64,000 nucleotides of DNA from UBA7985 sp965658725. GTDB lineage: Bacteria > Pseudomonadota > Alphaproteobacteria > UBA7985. The translations under genes and the position numbers were made by a program. Below, in pieces: positions 16,349 to 25,001 of this stretch. The notes below the pieces were generated by a model. It saw only the letters and a list, made by a program, of their open reading frames with translations. It was not told the DNA's origin and searched no databases. The DNA lies in NCBI GenBank assembly GCA_965658725.1, contig CBFHUI010000003.1, positions 6,579 through 70,578 of the forward strand. Reading direction: 5' to 3'. Numbering within the stretch: the first letter of the stretch is position 1; the number at the start of each line of letters is the position of its first letter.

Positions 16349-18223
16349 ATGACCACGCTGAACCCAACCATTCAAGCCGTCACGGATCGCATCATCGAGC
16401 GCTCGGCCCCCACCCGTGCGGCCTACCTCGAACGCATCGAGGCCGCTCGCCGGAACAAGCCGCACCGCAGCGAACTGTCCTGTGGCAACCTTGCCCATGG
16501 CTTTGCGGCGTGCGGGATGGACGAGAAGCGCGCGCTGGCTAAGACGGACCAGCCCAACATCGCTATCGTCACCGCCTACAACGACATGCTGTCGGCGCAT
16601 CAGCCGCTCAAGGACTACCCAGACATGATCAAAGCCACGGCCATCGCCGCAGGCGGGGTCGCGCAGGTCGCTGGCGGGGTTCCGGCCATGTGTGACGGGG
16701 TTACACAAGGCCAGCCGGGGATGGAGTTGTCGCTGTTCTCCCGTGACGTGATTGCCATGGCGACGGCGGTGGCACTGTCCCACAACATGTTTGATGCCGC
16801 CATGTTCCTCGGAACCTGTGACAAGATCGTGCCGGGACTTGTGATTGGTGCGCTGTCCTTCGGGCACTTGCCCGCCGTCTTCCTGCCTGCTGGCCCCATG
16901 GGAACGGGCCAAACCAACGACGAAAAGGCTAAGGTGCGTGAAGCCTTTGCCAAGGGTGAGATTGGCCGCGATGAGCTGCTGGAAAGCGAGAGCAAGTCCT
17001 ACCACTCCGCGGGAACCTGCACCTTCTACGGCACCGCGAATTCGAACCAGATGCTGATGGAGTTCATGGGTCTGCACGTCCCCGGAACCACTTTCTTTGG
17101 CCCCGGCACGCTGGCGCGCGACATCGCCGTGCATGAGAGCACGCGCGTCGCGCTCCGTGCCATTGACCGAGGCGAGGGCTATCGCCCCATTGGTCACGTG
17201 CTGGACGAGAAAGCCTTTGTGAACGGTTTGGTCGGCCTCATGGCGACTGGCGGTTCGACGAACCTTACGCTGCACATCATCGCCATGGCGGCGGCCGGTG
17301 GGATCAAGCTCACTTGGGACGACATGAATGACATCTCCGACGTGACGCCGTTGCTGGCGCGGGTCTACCCCAATGGCTCGGCGGACGTGAATGCCATGGA
17401 AGCCGCTGGCGGTCTGCCCTTCCTGATCGATCAACTCCGTGGGGCAGGCTTCCTGCACAGCGACGTCAAGACCATCACCCCCAACGGCCTGGCGGACTAC
17501 GGCAAGGTTGCCAAGATCGCGACGCCGGATACGCTGTCCTTTGAGCCTGCGCCTGCGCAATCGCTCATGCCCGACGTTCTAACCACGCCCGATACGCCGT
17601 TCCAGACCAACGGCGGTCTGAAAGTCCTGAACGGCAATCTGGGCCGCTCGGTCATCAAGATTTCCGCTGTCGCGCCCGAACATCGCGTCATCGAGGCCCC
17701 AGCCAAGGTCTTTACAGACCAGAACCAAATTCAAGCCGCCTTCAAGGCCGGTGAATTGCACGGCGACTTCATTTGCGTTCTACGCTCACAAGGGCCAAAG
17801 GCGAATGGGATGCCGGAGCTACACAAACTGACCCCGCCGCTATCGGTCTTGCAAAAGCTTGGCTTCAAGGTGGCGCTGGTTACCGACGGCCGTATGTCGG
17901 GCGCGTCGGGTAAGGTTCCCGCCGCCATCCACCTCACCCCCGAAGCCAGCGACGGTGGGCCGATTGCTAAGGTCCGCGACGGCGACATGATCCGGCTGGA
18001 CGCCGAAACCGGCGCGCTCGAAGTGTTGGTGAGCGCGCAGGAGTTCGACGCCCGCGAGCCAGCCGTCGATGACATCAGCCAAAGTCACATCCTGATGGGC
18101 CGGGAACTGTTTGGGTCCTTCCGCGCCGCAGTGGGTGATTCTGAGTCTGGCGCGGGCGTGTTTGGCGCGCCGAGCCTGACGGTGCCGGTGGCTTCTGATA
18201 CTGAAAAAGTTGTGGTGGGCTAA
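16349..18223 (+). CDS. edd: Phosphogluconate dehydratase (Entner-Doudoroff)
   Basis: 624 residues, IlvD/Edd family. Iron-sulfur cluster cysteines are seen in PAMCDGVTQG (near 110), LGTCDKIVPG (near 153) and the SAGTCTFYGTANSNQM segment (near 220). The MSGASGKVPAA segment near 515-525 is family-typical. Edd dehydrates 6-phosphogluconate to 2-keto-3-deoxy-6-phosphogluconate, which Eda cleaves. Third of four genes in the zwf-pgl-edd-glk operon, with only 3 bases to glk. The 4Fe-4S cluster makes this step sensitive to oxidative stress, as known for the family. Confidence 0.95.
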   Translation: MTTLNPTIQAVTDRIIERSAPTRAAYLERIEAARRNKPHRSELSCGNLAHGFAACGMDEKRALAKTDQPNIAIVTAYNDMLSAHQPLKDYPDMIKATAIAAGGVAQVAGGVPAMCDGVTQGQPGMELSLFSRDVIAMATAVALSHNMFDAAMFLGTCDKIVPGLVIGALSFGHLPAVFLPAGPMGTGQTNDEKAKVREAFAKGEIGRDELLESESKSYHSAGTCTFYGTANSNQMLMEFMGLHVPGTTFFGPGTLARDIAVHESTRVALRAIDRGEGYRPIGHVLDEKAFVNGLVGLMATGGSTNLTLHIIAMAAAGGIKLTWDDMNDISDVTPLLARVYPNGSADVNAMEAAGGLPFLIDQLRGAGFLHSDVKTITPNGLADYGKVAKIATPDTLSFEPAPAQSLMPDVLTTPDTPFQTNGGLKVLNGNLGRSVIKISAVAPEHRVIEAPAKVFTDQNQIQAAFKAGELHGDFICVLRSQGPKANGMPELHKLTPPLSVLQKLGFKVALVTDGRMSGASGKVPAAIHLTPEASDGGPIAKVRDGDMIRLDAETGALEVLVSAQEFDAREPAVDDISQSHILMGRELFGSFRAAVGDSESGAGVFGAPSLTVPVASDTEKVVVG

Positions 18224-18226
18224 GCC

Positions 18227-19201
18227 ATGTCCGGTCCAATCCTCGTTGCAGACATCGGCGGCACTAACGTCCGCTTTGGTCTGGGCACCACGCCTGACAA
18301 GCCGGTCGAGCGCATCCTGAAGTACCAGATCAGCGGCTTTCCCAACCCAGAAACCGCGATCCGCAAATACTTTGACGATCTGGGGCTGAGCGCGGATGAG
18401 ATCGGTACGATCAATCGCGCTTGCTTTGCCGCCGCTGGGCCGGTGGAAGACGATGTCGTTTCCCTGACCAATGGGTCGTGGGTGATCGACAAGGCCCATA
18501 TCGCCGATGTCTTTTCCCTGGATTTCAAGCTGATCAACGATTTCAGCGGACTGGCCAACGCCATCCCCTATCTCCCGGCGGACGAGTTGCTAAAGCTTGG
18601 CGGTGGGGAGCCGGTGGACGGCTCACCAAAGGCAATTTTTGGTCCCGGAACCGGGCTGGGCGTCTCAGGTGCTGTGCCGGATCGGTCAGGCGGCTGGATC
18701 GTGCTGTCGGGTGAAGGGGGGCACGTTGCCTTTGCCCCGCGCCGCGAGATCGAAGATCGCATCCTGCAAATTCTCCGTCGTCGCATCCCCGGTGGCCGGG
18801 TCTCGGCGGAACGGCTGCTTTCCGGCTCTGGACTAGAAATGCTGTTCGAAGCGCTAGCTGAGATTGAACAGATCCCGACCCTGCCGCAATCGGCGCGTGA
18901 AATCGTCGAAACCGGCATGGCTGATGAAGCCTCCCTCCACCGGCAGACCATCTCGCTGTTCTGCGGCTTGCTGGGTAAATTTGGCGGGGATCTGGCGCTG
19001 ACGTTGGGGTCGCGGGGCGGGGTCTATCTCGCTGGCGGGGTGGCGCAGGCGCTGCGGGACTTCCTGCCGCATTCGGTGTTCCGGGCGCGGTTTGAAGACA
19101 AGGGCCGGATGCAGAAGTTTAACGCGGATATTCCGACGTATCTGCTGATTGGCGATACCCCGGCGCTTACCGGCTGCGTTGCTGCGGCCCTCTATCCTTA
19201 A
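18227..19201 (+). CDS. glk: Glucokinase (ROK-unrelated, bacterial Glk type)
   Basis: 324 residues, matching E. coli-type Glk length. ADIGGTNVRFGL (residues 8-19) is the phosphate-1 motif, LINDFSGLANA near 103 carries the catalytic Asp, GPGTGLGVS near 138 the phosphate-2 site, and SGEGGHVAFAPR near 163 is a conserved sugar-contact region. It phosphorylates glucose with ATP to give the Zwf substrate, so a free-glucose uptake route (ABC rather than PTS) feeds this pathway. It is the last gene of the operon and starts 3 bases after edd. Confidence 0.94.
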   Translation: MSGPILVADIGGTNVRFGLGTTPDKPVERILKYQISGFPNPETAIRKYFDDLGLSADEIGTINRACFAAAGPVEDDVVSLTNGSWVIDKAHIADVFSLDFKLINDFSGLANAIPYLPADELLKLGGGEPVDGSPKAIFGPGTGLGVSGAVPDRSGGWIVLSGEGGHVAFAPRREIEDRILQILRRRIPGGRVSAERLLSGSGLEMLFEALAEIEQIPTLPQSAREIVETGMADEASLHRQTISLFCGLLGKFGGDLALTLGSRGGVYLAGGVAQALRDFLPHSVFRARFEDKGRMQKFNADIPTYLLIGDTPALTGCVAAALYP

Positions 19202-19218
19202 GCGCGACGGCGCATCGC

Positions 19219-19512
19219 TTAATCGTCGAAGCTGCCGTCGTCGTTCAACTGGCCCTCGTCGTTGAGGGTCTCCGTGAATTGTTCCAGCCGCTGACGCCAA
19301 AGCTCGTAAGCCTCGGTGATGACCTCGTCGTCTTCATCGGTCGCGAGGACGGTTGCGACTTCTTCGTTTGTGAAGCCCATGCGAAGTTTTTCCTGCAGCA
19401 CGGCCAGCGTAATCCCGGCCTTAGCGAGCGCGAGGCGCTGTTCCGGGGTCGCACGCTCCGCCATTTCGCGGAGTTCGGCGGAGGTTTTCGGCATAGCGGT
19501 ATCAGCGGACAT
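19219..19512 (-). CDS. Small acidic protein of unknown function, eda-linked
   Basis: 97 residues from ATG at 19512 with AGAGGG upstream. Predicted to be largely helical and highly charged, ending in an acidic tail (DDGSFDD). No signal peptide or membrane segment. It lies 10 bases after the eda stop and should be co-transcribed with ubiH-like and eda genes. The NEEVATVLATDED segment resembles a UBA/CUE-like helical repeat only loosely; I do not assign a family. It ends 17 bases from the convergent glk stop. Confidence 0.7.
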   Translation of the reverse strand: MSADTAMPKTSAELREMAERATPEQRLALAKAGITLAVLQEKLRMGFTNEEVATVLATDEDDEVITEAYELWRQRLEQFTETLNDEGQLNDDGSFDD

Positions 19513-19522
19513 GGAAGCCCTC

Positions 19523-20167
19523 TCAGGCATTGATGGCGTGAGCCGCCTTGATGGCGTCCTTCGCCAGCGCCGTCAACTCATCCCAGTCGCCTGCTTCAAC
19601 CGCCCCTTTAGGCGCAATCCACGAACCGCCAACCACATCGACGTTCGGAAGCGACAGGTAAGCGGCCATGTTGGACGGCGAAACCCCGCCTGTAGGGCAG
19701 AAGCGGATCGATTTGAACACTGAGGCAAAGTTCTTCAGATAAGCGGCACCGCCCGAGGCCTCAGCCGGGAAGAACTTGAGGTTCCGATACCCCCGCTCCA
19801 TCAGCCCTTGCATCTCCGCCGGGGTTGCAGCACCGGGGAGATAAGGCATGCCCATCGCCTCGGCCGCGTCGAGCAGGCGCGGCGTATGGCCGGGGGAAAC
19901 GGCAAAGCGCGCGCCTGCGTCCTTGGCCGCTTGCATTTGGTCAGGAGTGACGACAGTACCAACGCCGGGAATAGCACCTTCGACTGCGCTGACAGCCTTC
20001 AGAGCATCGAGAGCGGCGTCCGTGCGCAGGGTGATTTCTATGCAGGGCAGGCCGCCAGCGACCAGCGCTCTGGCAAGGTCTGCGGCTTTGCTGGCATCCT
20101 CAATGACGACGACGGGAATAACTGGTGCTGCATCAATGACAAAATCAGTTTCGGTCGCCTGGCTCAT
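19523..20167 (-). CDS. eda: 2-dehydro-3-deoxy-phosphogluconate aldolase
   Basis: 214 residues, KDPG/KHG aldolase. Catalytic Glu44 is in CIEITLRT, the Schiff-base Lys131 in NLKFFPAEASGG, and the phosphate loop is in FCPTGGVSPSNM. It splits KDPG into pyruvate and glyceraldehyde-3-phosphate, completing the Entner-Doudoroff pathway whose other genes lie on the opposite strand directly adjacent. It begins 6 bases after the upstream UbiH-like gene, so it is expressed from another promoter than edd; the two units are convergent. Confidence 0.95.
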   Translation of the reverse strand: MSQATETDFVIDAAPVIPVVVIEDASKAADLARALVAGGLPCIEITLRTDAALDALKAVSAVEGAIPGVGTVVTPDQMQAAKDAGARFAVSPGHTPRLLDAAEAMGMPYLPGAATPAEMQGLMERGYRNLKFFPAEASGGAAYLKNFASVFKSIRFCPTGGVSPSNMAAYLSLPNVDVVGGSWIAPKGAVEAGDWDELTALAKDAIKAAHAINA

Positions 20168-20173
20168 CTTGGT

Positions 20174-21367
20174 TCAGCTCACTCCAAAAGGGCGCATTCC
20201 TGCGCGCATTAGTCCATGGCGAACCGGTGTTAACCAGCCGAGGCTTTTCATAGCCCCGCGTCTGAGGTGATCGAAGCCCAAGCGGTCGTTTTGTATCGCT
20301 TGGTTCAAAAAGTGGGTCGCCGTTAAACGACTTATTACATCGCCCCGGCGCTGGGCGCTATAGCGGCTGAGTCTATCCGGCTCTGCGGCATGCGAAGGCT
20401 GATCAAACAGTGACAGTAAAGCTGCAACATCGGCCAGCGAAGCGTTCAGACCTTGTGCACCCAGAGGGGGCAAGACGTGGGCTGTCTCTCCGACCAGCGC
20501 CAGTTGCGGCCCGTCAAAGCGTGCAGCGATCTGCGTGCCGACAGGAAAGCCGCCCCGTGCGTGCACCGCGGTGAGTTCCCCCAGCACGCCGCGCAGGGCG
20601 CTTTGCAGGCTTTTGCGGAAGTCGTCATCGCTTAGCGTGCGCTTGGCTTCGGCGGTTTCAGGGCGGTGCACCCAGACAATCGCAGACCGTGGCTGACCGG
20701 CATCGCTGGGGGGCAGGGGTACGGTGGTCAGGGGGCCTTCGCGGCGCTGAAATTCGGTGGAAATGTTGCCGTGATCGAGGCTGTGCTCGACCTGACAGAC
20801 CAGTGCTGCCTGATTGGGTTGGTAGTCCTTGATGCTGATCCCTGCCGCAGCGGGGATCGGGGACTTGCGGCCCGATGCGTCGAAGACCAGCGCGCCGGTC
20901 AGCGTCTCACCGCCTTCCAGCACGATTTCGCCCGGCCGCCAGTTCGCGACCCGCGCGCCAAAGCGCAAGCTCAGCCCCTCAGTCTCCTCTGCCGCCTCCA
21001 GCAAAGCATGGATCAAGTCGGTGTTGATGATGTTGAAGCCAAAGGGGGTTTCGGCGACTTCGTCGGCGCTGAAAGTTTCGATCACCGGCTTAGTCCAGCG
21101 ATCGGCTTGATCGTCGATCAGACGCAGCTTGTCCAACGGCGCGCTCCGGTCTGCAACCCGCGCCCATACGCCCATGGCTTCGAGGGTCTCGAGGCTCAGC
21201 GGCATGAGTGCGGTTGACCGGGCCGGCATGGGTTTGTCGGAGGTGCGTGGGTCAGGCCCCGCGTCCACCAGTTGCACTCGGTGCCCGCGCTGGGCGAGCC
21301 CGACAGCAAGAGACAGGCCAACCGGCCCGCCGCCAACTACCAGCAATACAGAAGTATCTCTTTCCAT
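20174..21367 (-). CDS. FAD-dependent monooxygenase, UbiH/COQ6 family
   Basis: 397 residues from ATG at 21367; longer upstream reading would place residues before the dinucleotide fold. FAD motif GGGPVGLSLAVGLAQRGH lies near residues 11-28, and the second FAD motif is GETAHVLPPLGAQGLNASLADVAAL near 283-307. These mark the ubiquinone-ring hydroxylases (UbiH/UbiF/UbiL). Alphaproteobacteria often use one or two such enzymes for several ring positions, so the exact position hydroxylated is open. The two-component neighbours eda and the small acidic gene follow with spacings of 6 and 10 bases. Confidence 0.87.
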   Translation of the reverse strand: MERDTSVLLVVGGGPVGLSLAVGLAQRGHRVQLVDAGPDPRTSDKPMPARSTALMPLSLETLEAMGVWARVADRSAPLDKLRLIDDQADRWTKPVIETFSADEVAETPFGFNIINTDLIHALLEAAEETEGLSLRFGARVANWRPGEIVLEGGETLTGALVFDASGRKSPIPAAAGISIKDYQPNQAALVCQVEHSLDHGNISTEFQRREGPLTTVPLPPSDAGQPRSAIVWVHRPETAEAKRTLSDDDFRKSLQSALRGVLGELTAVHARGGFPVGTQIAARFDGPQLALVGETAHVLPPLGAQGLNASLADVAALLSLFDQPSHAAEPDRLSRYSAQRRGDVISRLTATHFLNQAIQNDRLGFDHLRRGAMKSLGWLTPVRHGLMRAGMRPFGVS

Positions 21368-21451
21368 GATTATGATGTGCGCTAGGTAGCCAATGGAAAC
21401 AAGGCGCCTGCTGTCGCGGCCGCCCTGCACGCTATTTTTGAGAGGCCCCGC

Positions 21452-21886
21452 ATGTTCGCCGAGTTCTTCAATGCTTTCTTTTCAGATGAGTCGGTCAAGC
21501 TTCGCGCGTTGGATGATTTGCGCCGGAAGAGCAAGGGGAACGATTACCTTTTCGCCGATGCAGATCTGACCTCGATTTCCACCAACGGCGGTTCTGTGGT
21601 GGTTCACGGCCTTGATGATGCAGCCATCCACGCGGCTATTGAGGCCTTTGCCGTGGATCGAAAAAAGGGCGAAGCGCGGGAGATCAAGCCGCTGTCCGGC
21701 GTCTATGTCATTCGCACGCCGACCCTGCGCTTTCCCAACGGCTTGTCCTACTGGATCAGCGATGGTGACGCGCCTGATGAGAAGCGGGTGAGCCTCTATG
21801 CCTGGTCGGTCTTTGGTCGGCGAGCTTATGGGGTGAACCGTGATTACGTGACGGCTTTGGCACGGAGTCTTACAACGGGCGCTTGA
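21452..21886 (+). CDS. Cytosolic protein of unknown function
   Basis: 144 residues, without signal peptide or membrane helix. It has mixed alpha/beta composition with a region VYVIRTPTLRFPNGLSYWISDGDAPD in the second half. Divergent from the UbiH-like gene with an 84-base gap, and followed by a terminator. I do not recognise a family. The start ATG at 21452 is preceded by GAGAGGCCCCGC. Confidence 0.7.
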   Translation: MFAEFFNAFFSDESVKLRALDDLRRKSKGNDYLFADADLTSISTNGGSVVVHGLDDAAIHAAIEAFAVDRKKGEAREIKPLSGVYVIRTPTLRFPNGLSYWISDGDAPDEKRVSLYAWSVFGRRAYGVNRDYVTALARSLTTGA

Positions 21887-21900
21887 CCGGCCTCAAATAC

Positions 21901-21943
21901 AAAAGCGGCGGGACCGGGTGCCCTTCCCGATGCCGCCGCTTTA
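21901..21943. terminator. Terminator between convergent hypothetical genes
   Basis: AAGCGGCGG and CCGCCGCTT arms (about 21903-21911 and 21933-21942) enclose an inner CGGG/CCCG pairing. A-run and T-rich ends allow use on both strands. Confidence 0.7.
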
Positions 21944-21972
21944 CGTTTTTGCGCTGGCTTCTTGGTTTGCGC

Positions 21973-22620
21973 TTACTGGTACATGCCTTTCCGCGCGAGA
22001 TAGAGGCGGTCATCGGGGCCGCGCACAACCACAAACCCGGCCGGTACCTGCGTCACGCCCACGCTCGCCGCATCGACGACGCGTGAGCCTTCGGGCGCTT
22101 GGCCAAAGACCAGATCGGCCCCGGTTGAGCCTGGCGCGGTTGGGTCTTCGACGTAGTAGTATTTGCCCGATGGCGCGCGGTAGAGGCGGACGCCCGGATT
22201 GACCCGGAACCGCGCCAGTTCAGCACCTACGACTTCCACCGAACCATAAGGCAGACCGTCTGGTACAGGCTGCAAGCCGACAATCTCACCCGAAGGCGTG
22301 ATCGGTTCCGGTTCGACACCCACCAGTCGCCAGCCCGAGCGGCGGTGCTGGTAGTCCAGCTGTCGCGTCTGAGAGGACGTCACGCCGTACTGCGTCTGAT
22401 AAGCCGCAGAGGTCGTCGCCAGGTAAGGATCCCGGTCCACAGCGACGCGGATGATGTCGGTATAATAATTGGTGTCAGCCACGGTGCGGCCAGCGTAGGG
22501 GGAGTAAATCTTCAGGTCGGTCAGGTCTGACACCGGGTCTACCAGGTTCTGGGACACGGCAGCGCCAGTGATGCTGATACCGACGCTTGCGACGATAATC
22601 GCAAACAAGTCGTTTTTCAT
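21973..22620 (-). CDS. Exported protein of unknown function
   Basis: 215 residues with a hydrophobic N-terminus (MKNDLFAIIVASVGISITGAAVS) that looks like a signal peptide or anchor. The mature part is rich in Val/Pro/Tyr/Gly with repeated beta-like stretches (RLYRAPSGKYYYVED, PAGFVVVRGPDDRLYLARKG). No family recognised. Upstream lies the sulfurtransferase gene on the same strand, 106 bases away, with no sign of coupling. Confidence 0.7.
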   Translation of the reverse strand: MKNDLFAIIVASVGISITGAAVSQNLVDPVSDLTDLKIYSPYAGRTVADTNYYTDIIRVAVDRDPYLATTSAAYQTQYGVTSSQTRQLDYQHRRSGWRLVGVEPEPITPSGEIVGLQPVPDGLPYGSVEVVGAELARFRVNPGVRLYRAPSGKYYYVEDPTAPGSTGADLVFGQAPEGSRVVDAASVGVTQVPAGFVVVRGPDDRLYLARKGMYQ

Positions 22621-22726
22621 GAGTTCAGGTCGCCCATTCCACTTAGTTTCAGCCGAGACGAGTTATCCGTCCCTTGTGCTGTGCCAGTGGGGGGGAGCAA
22701 GGCCTATGCCATTGGATTGGCTGGGG

Positions 22727-23569
22727 TTAATCCTCTCCGGTAACCACCTCAGTGTCAGAAGATTCACGACCCCATTCGGACCAAGACCCGTCATATACCC
22801 GGCTTTGGAGCCCAATTTCGTGCAGGCCAAGGCTCAGACCTGCAGCGGTCACACCCGACCCGCAAGTCGTGATTATCGGACCGCTTGTATCAATTCGCGC
22901 AAACAGGCTTTGCAATTGGGTGGGGCTGAGAAATTCGCCATTATCCGCAATCAAAGACGAGAGCGGCACACTTGAAGCGCCCGGCATATGGCCGCTGCGC
23001 ATGCCCGCGCGCGGTTCCTTGTCAGCGCCGGTAAAGCGCCCGGCAGGGCGGGCATCTGCTACGGTTTGTCCGGCGCTCAGCGCGGCCTTAACGGCGTCCT
23101 GATCGGCAAGCAGTTCCCCCCGTCGGTCAGCGCGTGGTGTGTAGAGCGCAGAGGTAGGGACTGCAGGGTTGGAAGCGGTCTCAAGCCCAGCCGCGATCCA
23201 CGCTGGCAATCCGCCGTTGAGCACCAGAACCCGTTCGTGCCCGAACAGGCGGAAGGTCCACCATACGCGCGGCGCGCTAAACATGTTCTTTTGGTCATAC
23301 ACCACGACCCAGTCGTCCTGCGTGATCCCCAAAGCCCCAACAGCTGCGGCAAAGATCTCCGGGCTGGGTGCCGTGTGGGGGAGGTCGGAGGGGGTGCTGA
23401 TTGTGTCGATGTCGAAGAACTGCGCGCCGGGAATATGTTGCTGGGCGAACAACGCAGCCGCATCCTTGTTCTCCGTGGGCAGGTAGAACGTGCCATCGAG
23501 CAGTTTGATCGCCTCCCCGCCGCTCAAGCGACGGTTCAACTCCGTTGCAGAAATCAGCGCAGACGTCAT
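22727..23569 (-). CDS. sseA: 3-mercaptopyruvate/thiosulfate sulfurtransferase (two rhodanese domains)
   Basis: 280 residues from ATG at 23569, 7 bases after the cysK stop. It has two rhodanese domains: an inactive N-terminal one (about 1-140, containing HIPGAQFFDIDTIS) and a C-terminal one (about 155-280) with the active-site loop TCGSGVTA. CGSGVTA is the loop type of mercaptopyruvate sulfurtransferases, whereas CRKGVTA marks thiosulfate-preferring enzymes. It transfers sulfur from mercaptopyruvate, a cysteine transamination product. The operon with cysteine synthase fits cysteine/sulfur homeostasis. Confidence 0.9.
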   Translation of the reverse strand: MTSALISATELNRRLSGGEAIKLLDGTFYLPTENKDAAALFAQQHIPGAQFFDIDTISTPSDLPHTAPSPEIFAAAVGALGITQDDWVVVYDQKNMFSAPRVWWTFRLFGHERVLVLNGGLPAWIAAGLETASNPAVPTSALYTPRADRRGELLADQDAVKAALSAGQTVADARPAGRFTGADKEPRAGMRSGHMPGASSVPLSSLIADNGEFLSPTQLQSLFARIDTSGPIITTCGSGVTAAGLSLGLHEIGLQSRVYDGSWSEWGRESSDTEVVTGED

Positions 23570-23576
23570 GGGGGCC

Positions 23577-24599
23577 TTAGCCTTCCATCCAGGGCGGCGT
23601 GGGCAGACCTTTGCCGCGCAGGAACTCAGGGTTGTACATTTTTGAAGCGTAGCGGCTGCCTGAGTCACAGAGTATGGTCACGATGGTTGATCCCTTGGGC
23701 ATGTCCGCTGCCATCTTGACCGCGCCCGCGACGTTCAGCGCCGCTGAACCGCCCAGAAACAGGCCTTCTTCCTGCAGCAACTGATAAGCGCGTGCGAGCA
23801 TCTCGTCGTCAGAAACGCGGTAGGCTAGGTCGGGGCTGAAGTCCTCGAGGTTTGCTGTCACGCGACCCTGACCAATGCCTTCGGTGATCGAGCCGCCTTC
23901 GGATTTAAACTCGCCTTCGGTGTAGTAGGCAAAGAGCGCAGCGCCATAGGGGTCCGCCAGGCCGATTTTCACCGCAGGATTTGCGCCGCGTAGCGACCGC
24001 GCGACGCCGCCGAGTGTGCCACCCGAACCGACAGCACAGATAAAGGCGTCAACCTTGCCGTCGAGGTCGCGCAGGATTTCCGGTCCGGTGGTCTGTTCGT
24101 GCGCATCGCGGTTTGCGGTGTTGTCGAACTGGTTGGCCCAGATCGCCATTCCGGGGTTTTGCGCCGCGCGTTCTTCGGCAAGACGAGCAGAATACTTCAC
24201 GTAATTGTTCGGATCGCGATAGGGGACAGCCGGGACGAGGATCAACTCTGCCCCCAACTGGCGAAGGGCGTCTTTCTTTTCTTGGCTCTGAGTCTCGGGC
24301 ATCACGATGGTCGCCTTGTACCCGCTCGCCGCGGCAACGTGAGCGATACCGATACCGGTATTGCCGGCTGTGCCTTCCACGATGGTCGCGCCGGGTTTCA
24401 GCGCGCCAGAGGCTTCCGCCGCCAGCACGATCCCCAGCGCTGCACGGTCCTTGACCGAGCCACCGGGGTTCATGAACTCCGCCTTACCCAAAATCGTACA
24501 GCCGGTTTCCTCCGACGCTTTGCGCAGGTGGATCAGCGGCGTGTTGCCGATCGCTTCCACAAATCCTGAACGCACGGGCATCTTGAAGTCACTGGCCAT
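23577..24599 (-). CDS. cysK: Cysteine synthase A (O-acetylserine sulfhydrylase-like)
   Basis: 340 residues from ATG at 24599, preceded by GAGAGG; a reading 15 codons longer is unlikely. The PLP lysine is in NPGGSVKDRAA near residue 46, the PLP phosphate loop in GTAGNTGIGIAHV near 75, and the substrate loop in GSGGTLGG near 185. It joins sulfide and O-acetylserine to make cysteine. GTAGNTGIGIAHV and the length of about 340 resemble the longer alphaproteobacterial/fungal-like form, so cystathionine beta-synthase-like use is an alternative. First gene of a pair with sseA. Confidence 0.9.
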   Translation of the reverse strand: MASDFKMPVRSGFVEAIGNTPLIHLRKASEETGCTILGKAEFMNPGGSVKDRAALGIVLAAEASGALKPGATIVEGTAGNTGIGIAHVAAASGYKATIVMPETQSQEKKDALRQLGAELILVPAVPYRDPNNYVKYSARLAEERAAQNPGMAIWANQFDNTANRDAHEQTTGPEILRDLDGKVDAFICAVGSGGTLGGVARSLRGANPAVKIGLADPYGAALFAYYTEGEFKSEGGSITEGIGQGRVTANLEDFSPDLAYRVSDDEMLARAYQLLQEEGLFLGGSAALNVAGAVKMAADMPKGSTIVTILCDSGSRYASKMYNPEFLRGKGLPTPPWMEG

Positions 24600-25001
24600 T
24601 GTCGCCTCTCGCTTTGCCTGAAAAATTTCATGTTTCGGAACCAAAGATATGCGGGTCTGGGGCTAAGGGTGCAAGGGATCAGCCACGTCTGCGACCCAAG
24701 GCAGCCACCCGCAAAATTGGAATGAAACAGCAGGATGACCGACTCCAAAGCCCTCGCACTGCCGTCAACCGACACGGCTTTTGACCTATGAGAGCAATCA
24801 CGCGCTCGTGTCCTCAGCCTCGAAAAAGGCGAAAGCGTCGCAAAAACAGCACGTTAAAGAATGAATTCGCGTAAATGTGTATATCTCTGGCCCAGATGTT
24901 GGTAGTGCCAGTTGAGATATTCGCAGAATTTCATATTGAGACGGGGCCGACGCTTCCCACTTTTCGAGAAATTTCACAGTCGGCTGTCCGAAAGGGACCC
25001 T
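24600..25001. promoter_or_regulatory. 402-base divergent control region, cysK / L,D-transpeptidase
   Basis: No gene is supported here. On the minus strand TTGCAC (24674-24669) and CATATC (24651-24646), 17 bases apart, could be the cysK promoter. On the plus strand TTGAGA (24912-24917) and TATTGA (24934-24939), 16 bases apart, could drive the transpeptidase gene. The middle (about 24700-24880) shows nothing I can name. Both promoters are consensus-likeness calls only. Confidence 0.4.

Noticed and set aside
16295..17560. 421-codon open frame antisense to edd
   Set aside because: Shadow of the Edd gene; composition is His/Arg-rich without motifs.
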